DNA of 14,202 bases from the NCBI GenBank assembly GCA_007125435.1, contig SLDF01000007.1:1-14202 (forward strand), given 5' to 3'. Under the pieces are notes generated by a model that saw only the letters and a list, made by a program, of their open reading frames with translations, was not told where the DNA came from and did not search any database. Shown here one piece after another: positions 5,875-13,300 of the stretch (position 1 is the stretch's first letter; each line of letters begins with the position of its first letter). The translations under genes were made by a program, and so were the position numbers. The stretch comes from Saprospiraceae bacterium (GTDB taxonomy: Bacteria > Bacteroidota > Bacteroidia > Chitinophagales > Saprospiraceae).

Positions 5875-6987
5875 CTACCCTGCTAAAATTCCACTTTCGG
5901 CGAGGAAAACAAACAATAAGACGAAAAGTATACATGCTAACACAGCCAGAGCAATTCTAACCCAGGAGTAGGGCTTTTGACCATGGACTTTCCCATTCTG
6001 TCCATTAATGATGAATCTGTAAATTTTGTTTTTGTAGGTATAGGAGGCTAGCCAAATGGGCAATACTATATGTTTGAATGTTTCGTCGCTGCGATCGGTG
6101 TGCACTCTTAGGTTTCTTTGTGTATCACCGCCCAGCGCACTTGTGCTCATCATGCGGATGTGGTTGTTCATGATATTGACCGCTTCTACAAAACCGTCTT
6201 TTAGGCCAATATTATATACCTCAGACTCCCAACCTACCATCAGCCTGGGGTCAAAATTGACAACTTCAGATAATTCAAAAGGTAAAATCCTTTCGAGAAA
6301 TGATTGTGACAGTTGGTGACTACTACTGACTAAGATATCATCAAAAAAGTATTCAAACTGTCCCTGACGCCATTGCCATCGTACTTTTCGCACCTGCCTG
6401 TTTTGCCATTGCCCATTTACCCTCACTCTCTGGGTCTCGTAGTAATATGTGCCGGCTTCTCCGCTCCACTGATTTTGTGTCATAGCATCAAATGTCCAAA
6501 ATGGTATATATATACCATGCAAACCCTCAATCTTGGCCATTTCTTTTAGCTTACCCGGATGAAACCACCCTCTCCCAATCCATTGCTTAAACTGTTTGAA
6601 AGCTTTATCCCTTGCTACCTTAAAGGGAAGAATACCGGAAGGTCTGATATATCTGCGATTGAATGCTTCGAGGTTGACTTTTTCTGAACCACAGAATGCA
6701 CAATTGATCCTGGTTTGATCATGATCTAAGATCAACTTAGCACTGCAATTCCCACAATTGTATATGACCTTACCAGAATTCTCAATCTTGTAGTCTGCTA
6801 ATGATTCTACAGATTGATGTAAGCATCTCTCTATGACTTCATCATTGACTTTATTGCAGTCTTCACGATAGCCACAGTGGTCACAGAGTAAGGACTGGTG
6901 ATCAGCTGAATAATGCAATCTCGCACCACAAGATGGACAATCCAAACTTAAAACGTCCCTCAATGACTCTAAAGGGGTTTCGGACAT
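5875..6987 (-). CDS. Double zinc-ribbon, C-terminally membrane-anchored protein (YdjG-like)
   Basis: The protein has 370 residues. Two zinc ribbons are seen at the N-terminus: Cys17/Cys20 with Cys35/Cys38, and Cys78/Cys81 with Cys96/Cys99. A middle region follows, rich in Trp and Tyr (about 155-215, including WQWRQGQFEYFFDD), then a mixed alpha/beta stretch, and one hydrophobic segment at about 343-363 near the C-terminus, so the bulk should sit in the cytosol, tail-anchored. Such proteins are often mislabelled as primosomal protein N' because of the ribbons; there is no helicase motif here. It is 10 bp downstream of an SPFH gene. In B. subtilis the zinc-ribbon membrane protein YdjG works with the SPFH protein YdjI and PspA in membrane stress; a similar role here is inferred from context. 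No PspA is in the window. Confidence 0.8.
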   Translation of the reverse strand: MSETPLESLRDVLSLDCPSCGARLHYSADHQSLLCDHCGYREDCNKVNDEVIERCLHQSVESLADYKIENSGKVIYNCGNCSAKLILDHDQTRINCAFCGSEKVNLEAFNRRYIRPSGILPFKVARDKAFKQFKQWIGRGWFHPGKLKEMAKIEGLHGIYIPFWTFDAMTQNQWSGEAGTYYYETQRVRVNGQWQNRQVRKVRWQWRQGQFEYFFDDILVSSSHQLSQSFLERILPFELSEVVNFDPRLMVGWESEVYNIGLKDGFVEAVNIMNNHIRMMSTSALGGDTQRNLRVHTDRSDETFKHIVLPIWLASYTYKNKIYRFIINGQNGKVHGQKPYSWVRIALAVLACILFVLLFVFLAESGILAG

Positions 6988-6997
6988 TCTAATTGAT

Positions 6998-8035
6998 TTA
7001 TAATCTGGCTAGTAATTCTTTCTTTTTATCTTCAAACTCTTCATCAGTCAGTATACCTGCTGTTTTCAGGTCTCCAAGATCCTTGAGTAGTTTCATAATC
7101 TCATCTCTACTCATTTCAGGTTGTTGCTGACCTCCTTGATCTTGTTCAGTTTGCTGATTTTGATTTTGGTTCTGGTTTTGGCTTTGCTGATTTTGCATCA
7201 TCATATTGGCCATACCAAAACCCATACCCATTCCCAGACCTTCACCGGCTCCACCTCCGGGGTTGTTTGAAGCATTTTCAATGGCTTGAGCAGTTTGGAA
7301 TTGTTGGAACCTATTCATATCGCCAACCATATTCATATTGGTCATTTTATCATAAAACTCTTCCACTTCCTTAGGAAGAGTCGTAGATGAAATTTGAAAC
7401 TTGGTCAATTCCAACCCAAATGGATCAAAATCTTTTTGGAGCTGTGGTGCTATTTTGTCACCCAGCTCTGTATAATTAGCGACCATATCCATGACACTTA
7501 CGCCTGATTGTGCTATAGCCTCAGCAAACTTTGGCGCGACAAGTTCTCGGAGGCGATCTTCTAATTCATTAATCTTCATCTGAGGAGCTGTACCTGCAAA
7601 CTCTCTGAAGAACAACTCCGGATCTTTGACCCTAATAAAATACACACCAAATGCTCTTACGCGCACTTGTTTAAACTCCGGATCTCTCAATATGATGGGG
7701 TTAGGTGTCCCCCACTTAAGTCCAGTGAATTGACGAGTAGAAATATAGTAGACGTCTACTTTAAATGGGGACTTGAAGCCGGTCTTCCAGTTGCGCATAG
7801 TTGTCAATAAGGGCATATTGGCTGTGACCAATTCGAACCGACCAGGCTCAAATAAATCGGCAATCAATCCTTCATTGACAAACAGTGCTGTTTGAGAGTC
7901 TCTGACAATGAGGTTGGCTCCATATTTTATATTATTCTTATCGTGTGGCCATTTCCAAATTACTGTATCTCTATCATTCTCTACCCAGTCAATGACCTCG
8001 ACCAATTCATTTCTAATAAACCTGAAAAGTCCCAT
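6998..8035 (-). CDS. SPFH-domain protein with C-terminal SHOCT motif (YdjI-like)
   Basis: The protein has 345 residues. About 30-235 is an SPFH/band-7 domain of the YdjI ('virion core protein-like') type: it starts with VIWKWPHDKNNIKYGANLIV, has the VRVRAFGVYFIRVKDPE core strand at 124-140, and ends in an amphipathic helix EVEEFYDKM. No N-terminal membrane segment is visible, which fits recruitment to the membrane by a partner. A Gly/Met-rich linker (259-280) and a Gln/Asn-rich tract (281-305, with NQNQNQNQ) lead to a SHOCT motif (310-345, LGDLKTAGILTDEEFEDKKK), a short oligomerisation-type helix pair. SPFH proteins form ring or scaffold assemblies at membranes. The next gene downstream encodes the probable zinc-ribbon membrane partner. 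I expect the pair to be one transcription unit. Confidence 0.88.
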   Translation of the reverse strand: MGLFRFIRNELVEVIDWVENDRDTVIWKWPHDKNNIKYGANLIVRDSQTALFVNEGLIADLFEPGRFELVTANMPLLTTMRNWKTGFKSPFKVDVYYISTRQFTGLKWGTPNPIILRDPEFKQVRVRAFGVYFIRVKDPELFFREFAGTAPQMKINELEDRLRELVAPKFAEAIAQSGVSVMDMVANYTELGDKIAPQLQKDFDPFGLELTKFQISSTTLPKEVEEFYDKMTNMNMVGDMNRFQQFQTAQAIENASNNPGGGAGEGLGMGMGFGMANMMMQNQQSQNQNQNQNQQTEQDQGGQQQPEMSRDEIMKLLKDLGDLKTAGILTDEEFEDKKKELLARL

Positions 8036-8138
8036 GTTTGAAATTTTGTTGTTTTTAATATTCTATTTTGTAGTCTGTATCCACTAAAAATTTCCAATTT
8101 ATATATCTGCCGCTTTATGCTATTCTCATTAATGAGGG

Positions 8139-8303
8139 ATGGTATACATATTGAATAAAGCCAATCTGCCAGGAAAATCACATCTCGAAGCGCAAAAGTT
8201 TCTACTTTCTGAAGCGGGAATTTACTTAGCTCTTCAAATACAGTTACATCCTAACGATCAAATCAAAAATAAGAATTATTTGTGTCAAGTCACTATTTTA
8301 TAG
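8139..8303 (+). CDS. Possible 54-residue small protein
   Basis: The frame ATG (8139) to TAG (8303) reads MVYILNKANLPGKSHLEAQK and continues to a C-terminus ending NYLCQVTIL. A stop lies two codons upstream, so the ATG is the only start. The middle part could form an amphipathic helix (HLEAQKFLLSEAGIYLALQ). There is no membrane segment or recognised motif and no proper ribosome site, and no plus-strand promoter match is seen upstream. A frame of this length can arise by chance in AT-rich DNA, so the call is weak. Confidence 0.2.
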   Translation: MVYILNKANLPGKSHLEAQKFLLSEAGIYLALQIQLHPNDQIKNKNYLCQVTIL

Positions 8304-8434
8304 ATTATTATCTCTGAGTTATCGATAAAAGCGTCGATGTCAAGCTCATATATGCATAAAAAGGACTGTCTATCTGCTTGAAAAGTGGCTGTGCTGTGGG
8401 CAAACAATATTAATGAAAATAAAATTGAATTGAA

Positions 8435-8468
8435 ATTGGTAATGTCTTGATAAATGTTTTTAATTTTG
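8435..8468 (+). promoter_or_regulatory. Promoter of tRNA-His
   Basis: A -7 element TAATTTTG at 8461-8468 matches TAnnTTTG exactly, with ATTG at 8435-8438 as the -33 element; start-to-start distance is 26, the usual value. Predicted transcription start near 8474 lies about 8 nt before the tRNA. This is the best-formed promoter in the window. Confidence 0.65.
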
Positions 8469-8481
8469 CATCGCTTTAAAT

Positions 8482-8556
<75 letters not shown>

Positions 8557-8567
8557 CGCTGATGAAG

Positions 8568-8600
8568 GGAGTTGGATGCATCCAACTCCTTTTATATTTT
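8568..8600 (+). terminator. Rho-independent terminator after tRNA-His
   Basis: A perfect 22-bp palindrome at 8568-8589 (arm GGAGTTGGATG) is followed by TTTTATATTTT. Wobble and A-T pairs with the flanking AAG/TTT lengthen the stem. It begins 12 bp beyond the tRNA. The stop codon of the minus-strand beta-barrel gene (8592) abuts it, so it may also stop that transcript, although the minus-strand T-tract is poor. Confidence 0.85.
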
Positions 8601-9146
8601 ATGCTTCTTCTTTTTGAAAGGGTTCCACTTCTTATTGTCCTTTTGCTTGCGCTTTTTACTGAATCTGGACCTTTTCACAATGACTGTTCTTACAGATAAT
8701 GCAGAATCAATATTAAATGGTGAGATGGGTGTATCTTTAACTCCGATTGCATTGATATTTGGCTTAATGTCAAAAGAAACCACTATTTTACCTAAGGTCA
8801 ATTCTGCTCCTACAATACCGGCAATACCTGCTGAATAATATAAATCAAATCCATCTTGGTCTTCTTTCCAACCAAACTGAGGTCCAATACCGTAATAAAA
8901 ATTAATACCTCTTGTGACTAATGGGTTATGGTATTCCCATAGTGCAGCAAGTTGTCCTTCCTGTCTAAACCATCGGTTTTGTATGATGGTCTCAATGGTT
9001 TGATATCTAGCTATTCTTTGCTGGTATGTGAAGCCTATGTCCGTACCAATTCTCATACCCAAGGCAGAGTGATAACTTTGAGCCTGAAGGTTAGCTACAT
9101 TTAAAAGTGATGAAATGAAGACAAAAATTAGCAGTCTGTAATGCAT
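8592..9146 (-). CDS. Predicted outer-membrane beta-barrel-like protein with a basic tail
   Basis: The ATG at 9146 gives 184 residues with a Sec signal peptide (MHYRLLIFVFISSLLNVANLQAQ, written here only as positions 1-23; likely cut near LQA-QS). A frame-open ATG 14 codons upstream (9188) would put extra residues before the signal and is less likely. The mature part alternates short beta strands: YHSALGMRIGTDIGFTYQQR at 25-44, ending in strands such as GIAGIVGAELTLGKIVVSFDIKP. This resembles small barrel proteins common in Bacteroidota, but no named family is secure. Oddly, the last about 27 residues (158-184) are Lys/Arg-rich (KRSRFSKKRKQKDNKK and PFKKKKHKI), unlike a normal barrel end with a terminal aromatic. 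It is convergent with tRNA-His and divergent from the methyltransferase across repeat copy B. Confidence 0.75.
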   Translation of the reverse strand: MHYRLLIFVFISSLLNVANLQAQSYHSALGMRIGTDIGFTYQQRIARYQTIETIIQNRWFRQEGQLAALWEYHNPLVTRGINFYYGIGPQFGWKEDQDGFDLYYSAGIAGIVGAELTLGKIVVSFDIKPNINAIGVKDTPISPFNIDSALSVRTVIVKRSRFSKKRKQKDNKKWNPFKKKKHKI

Positions 9147-9189
9147 TTTATATACTTTCGAGCAAAATATAAACCTTATCCTAAACACA

Positions 9190-9197
9190 CAAAATTA
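9190..9197 (-). promoter_or_regulatory. Candidate -7 element (TAATTTTG) for the beta-barrel gene
   Basis: On the minus strand 9197-9190 reads TAATTTTG, an exact TAnnTTTG match and identical to the tRNA-His box. It would give a leader of about 38 nt before the ATG at 9146, which supports that start over the one at 9188. No -33 TTTG is seen at the usual distance. Confidence 0.4.
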
Positions 9198-9251
9198 AAC
9201 AATATTGCTTTTGGAAGGTGTGTAATTCAAAATGTGGTTTGTTCTCTTGTC

Positions 9252-9366
9252 TTGCATCAGCGATGCGGAGTGGGTCACGAACGAAGGTGAGTGAGTCCGA
9301 AGGACCGAGCGAACAGCGAGCCTCGGAGCGTAGCGACCCGGAACGTAGTGAAGGGTGATGCCCAAA
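9252..9366 (+). repeat. Dispersed GC-rich hairpin repeat, copy B (115 bp)
   Basis: The core runs from TTGCATCAGCGATGC to GGGTGATGCCCAAA and is the inverted counterpart of copy A (4133-4247), 105 of 115 bases identical by hand count. The hairpins GCATC-AGC-GATGC (9254-9266) and GTCC-GAA-GGAC (9295-9305) are kept; the second differs from copy A only in its loop. It sits between the divergent beta-barrel gene and the methyltransferase gene, 53 bp before the methyltransferase ATG, so unlike copy A it is in a 5' region. It is open in frame with the methyltransferase, which creates a false N-terminal extension. Confidence 0.9.
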
Positions 9367-9419
9367 GAATAAAAAAAACAGCTCAAGACAATACATATTA
9401 TATTGCAATTATAAACAAT

Positions 9420-10232
9420 ATGGAATCTGTAAATAAGGCCATTAGTGCAATCAAATATTATCTATCTGCTAAGAATAAATACCAAATACATTCGCCATTT
9501 ATCGTAGACTTCTATAATAATGTAATAGAAGATGACAGGCATTATTATGCTTTTGATGAAGTAGAGACACTGAGAAAGAAAATAGAGGCATCTGATATGG
9601 AGCTCGAAACGAAGACCTATGGTCAACCATCGAAGGTTAAGCGTGTAAATCGTATCTCGAAAATGGTAAAAAAAGTCAGCGCACCGCCATGGAAGGGTAA
9701 ATTTTTATTTCGGCTGTCAAAATGGTATCAACCGAAGTACATTGTTGAACTGGGTACTAATCTGGGTATAGGCTCACTTTATCTACATCTTGGCAAGGCT
9801 TCTGCTCCTATGTTTACCATCGAAGGTAATCCGAATTTGGTAAAACTGTCGCGACAGCATTTCAAAGCGCTTAATGTACATAAGATAGAGATAATCGAAG
9901 GTCTTTTTGCTGATAGATTAAATGAAGTATTATCTAAAGTGGATAATAAGGCTTTGATCTATGTCGACGGACATCACGATGGAAGTGCATTAATTAGTTA
10001 CACAAACGAGATACATAGCCATTGTAAAGAATACGAGCAATACTGTCTCTGTCTGGATGATATTAACTGGTCTGATAGTATGCGTAAAGCATGGGCTACC
10101 CTTAAGGAGGACAAAAGGTGGCAATTTAGTGTCGATTTGTATCATTCAGGACTATTGTTTTACAATACTAACCAAAGGAAAAATCCACCTGTATCACTTA
10201 TAAAAACAGGATTTAAACCTGTTTTATATTAA
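9420..10232 (+). CDS. Class I SAM-dependent methyltransferase
   Basis: The protein has 270 residues from the ATG at 9420. A start at 9291 is frame-open but its first residues (MSPKDRANSEPRSVATRNVV) are translated repeat copy B, so it is rejected. Seen motifs: IVELGTNLGIGSLYLHLG at 108-125 (SAM-binding motif I, GxxxGxGS-like), FTIEGNPN at 132-139 (motif II acid Glu135), LIYVDGHHDG at 179-188 (motif post-II, metal/catalytic acid-like) and LCLDDINWSDSMRKAW at 210-225. The order fits the O-methyltransferase-like Methyltransf_24 type. The first about 90 residues are an N-terminal helical region with HSPF. The substrate is not known. No promoter match is seen between the repeat and the ATG, so transcription may begin within or before the repeat. 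Confidence 0.85.
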   Translation: MESVNKAISAIKYYLSAKNKYQIHSPFIVDFYNNVIEDDRHYYAFDEVETLRKKIEASDMELETKTYGQPSKVKRVNRISKMVKKVSAPPWKGKFLFRLSKWYQPKYIVELGTNLGIGSLYLHLGKASAPMFTIEGNPNLVKLSRQHFKALNVHKIEIIEGLFADRLNEVLSKVDNKALIYVDGHHDGSALISYTNEIHSHCKEYEQYCLCLDDINWSDSMRKAWATLKEDKRWQFSVDLYHSGLLFYNTNQRKNPPVSLIKTGFKPVLY

Positions 10233-10271
10233 TTTTTGAATATTTAATTCTCAAACAATAAGTTTTTTCAA

Positions 10272-10296
10272 TACATCAATTATATTTGTTGATGTA
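10272..10296 (+). promoter_or_regulatory. -7 element inside an operator-like palindrome, upstream of the T9SS protein
   Basis: TATATTTG at 10281-10288 matches TAnnTTTG exactly. It is flanked by a perfect 8-bp inverted repeat, TACATCAA (10272-10279) and TTGATGTA (10289-10296), with a 9-nt spacer that contains the whole -7 box. A dimeric regulator bound here would block the promoter (inference). Predicted transcription start is at about 10294, giving a leader of about 36 nt to the ATG at 10330. No clear -33 TTTG is seen. Confidence 0.5.
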
Positions 10297-10329
10297 ATTA
10301 TATTATTGTTTTTATCCAACCCAATTCAC

Positions 10330-13300
10330 ATGAAGTTTAATTATTTACTTTTAATGGTGGTATTTACCATTTCATCGGCTACTATAAAAGCCCAATTACC
10401 CAACGGTACAACAGCACCAGATTTCACAACTACTGATATCTTTGGCCAGACGCATAATTTATACAGCTACTTAGACCAAGGCTATACAGTTATTTTGAAG
10501 TTTACAGCTACATGGTGTGGACCTTGTTGGAATTATCATCAGACAGGTGCCTTAGAGACGGTATGGGATAATTATGGACCCGATGGTACAGATGAGGCTA
10601 TTGTATTATTTTTAGAATCTGACCCCAGCACAGGAATAAACTGTTTGTACGGTGAATCTTCTTGTCCTAGCTCACAAGGCAATTGGGTGGATGGTACACC
10701 TTTTCCAATTATCAATGATCACATTCCTGCTCAATCTTATGCCATTAACTTCTACCCTACAATTTATGGAATTTGCCCTGATAAAAAAGTGACTTTAATA
10801 GGTCAGGCACCAGCTGCTAGCATAAATACGTTCATTCAGAATTGTAAAATTGTCAACTACCAGCCAACTGTGACGCATGTAAGTTGTAAAGGTGAATCAG
10901 ATGGTGCTATTAACTTAACTATTGAAAGTGGTACAGAACCGATTACATTTTTATGGAATAATGGTGCGACAACATCTTCGCTAAGTGACCTTTCTGCCGG
11001 TGTATATACCGTCACTATGACTGATGCATTTGGTAACATAACAGAAGGTAACCCGATCGAAGTCCTGGAGCCTGCAGAAGATCTAAGTGCAAGTGTCATA
11101 GATATTACTCCTGATAATTGTTTTGGCAATAATGGAGCCATTACAGTGAGTGGATTGGGAGGAACAGCACCATATTCCTATGTGTGGAGTAATGGGGCTA
11201 ACAGTCCAAGTACAGAGGGGCTCCTACCAGGCACCTACAATGTAACAGTCACAGATGTCAATAATTGCATTACTGACATACAAAGTATAGAAGTAGGCCA
11301 CGTGCCTCCTCCTGAGGCATTCGTCACAGGTGAAACGATAATTGACTGCAATAATACATTTACCGAGTTTGATGGAAGTACTTCTTCGGTAGGACCACAA
11401 TATACGTATGAATGGACAACCGATTTTGGCAATATAATCAGCGGTCAAAATACAACTAACGTTGTTGTGGATGCCGCAGGTACATATACCTTGTTTGTAA
11501 CAGATAACGACTGGAATTGTACCACTTCTGCATCTATCTCTGCTATAGAAGCCAATGATCCTCCAAACATATTTACTGATGAGATTGCTTACATTCCTTG
11601 TGAAGAGTCACAAATGGTATTAAATAGTAGTGGCGACTCAGGTGCGGGATATATCATTCAATGGTCCACTAATGATGGACAAATTATTCAAGGAGAAAAT
11701 TCACTCGAGCCATTAATTGAGGGTGAAGGCACATATACATTATCAATTCTTAATGAGTTTACAGGTTGCGAGGCTATTTCTTCTGTTTTTGTAGCTTTTG
11801 CAAATCCACCGGAATTGAACTCATCCATTAACCATATTGAATGCTTTGGCGATATGAGCGGCAATATATTTTTAGATATCTTTAGCGTAAGCCCACCATT
11901 TAACATTGAATGGTCTAATGGTCACGATGAAGATGTCTTACTCAATGTAGGTGCAGGCACATACGATGTCACTGTAACTGATAACCTGAACTGTGTGAAT
12001 AGTGCATCATTCACCATAGATCAGCCGGATGAATTGCTTGCGAGTGCAAGTATTATTCATGCCAGCGGTGAAGGTATTAGTGATGGTTCGGTATTAATTA
12101 ATGTAGAAGGTGGTTCAGAACCTTATGAAATCGAATGGAGCAATGGAGAGACTACATTTGGCCTCGAAGATATTACTCCAGGCAGCTACAGCTATACTAT
12201 AACAGATAATAATGGATGTGCCATTCAGGGTATCGCTACAGTTCAAGCCAGTGGTTGTTCGATAGCTCTGGAAGTAGATATCCAGCAACATGTCACATGC
12301 CCTGAAGGTACAGATGGTGTTGTAGAAATTTCCAGTCCCAATGCCCAAGGTGCAATTGTTGTAGAATGGAATGATGGTGTAATAGGTAGTATAAGAGATG
12401 ATCTTTCTGCAGGCACGTATAATGTAATGGTGATTGATGAAGATGGCTGTCCGGGACAAACAACTGTTGAAGTTAATGAGCCACCGTCATTAAATATAGA
12501 TATTGAATCATTGACCGCCTTTGACTGTTCTGAGGATCAAACCGGAGAAATTGCCATTTCGATTTCCGGAGGTACAGGGAGTAATTATGAAGTAGAATGG
12601 TCTACTGGAGACACCGGCATTGCTTTAGGCAATCTACTGTTTGGAGATATCACTGCAACCATAACCGATGAAGCCAACTGTGTATACACTTTTGACGCCA
12701 ATATTCCGGTAGATAATTATCAGCTTCCAACCGCACTATCACTTGATACGCTTGAAGTTGTATTAGATGAAGAAGGGATATTTGATCTGGATGCAAGTAC
12801 AATAGACGCCGGCTCATTTAGCGCATGTGATAATGGCTTTGATTTATTGTCGTTATCAATCAGTCAATCTGAATTCACTTGTGATGATGCCGGATTTCAG
12901 CAAGTTATGCTGATTGCTACTGACCCTACAGGACAAGCTGACACAACATTTACAGTCTTGCATATTATAGATAATACACCTCCTGTTATTATATGCCCTA
13001 ATAGCTTTGAAACTGTATCATGTAGACAGATCATATCATACGATGAAGTCCTGGCAAGTGATAATTGTGAAGTAACTATACAACAAGTTTCGGGACCTCT
13101 ACCGAATGAGGACTTTAGCTTTGGTCAGAATGAATTGTCATTTGAAGCCATTGATGCTAGTGGAAATGTTTCTACTTGTTCATTCACAGTAAACCTCATC
13201 GAGGACAGAATAGATGTTGAAAAGAATGTCATCAACTGCTCTTGTTTTGGTCAAAATGATGGACATATTGATCTAATGATTGACAAGGGCGCTGCGGATA

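Larger units (their letters stand above)
8036..8481. other. 446-bp gap upstream of the SPFH unit and tRNA-His
   Basis: No well-supported gene is present. It contains a 54-codon plus-strand frame (8139-8303, listed separately) and, on the minus strand, an exact TAnnTTTG match (TATTTTTG, 8271-8264) that could serve the SPFH unit with a long leader of about 220 nt. The tRNA-His promoter lies at the right end. The rest shows no feature that I recognise. Confidence 0.5.

Noticed and set aside
9181..9408. Two minus-strand frames across repeat copy B (about 63-75 codons)
   Set aside because: Same cause: the sequence is the repeat, giving the LRSGSLRSEAR-type peptides often misannotated as hypothetical proteins.
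10857..12459. Several antisense frames of 65-114 codons inside the large surface protein gene
   Set aside because: The plus-strand frame has clear domains and a sorting signal; the antisense frames have no motifs and arise from biased codon use.
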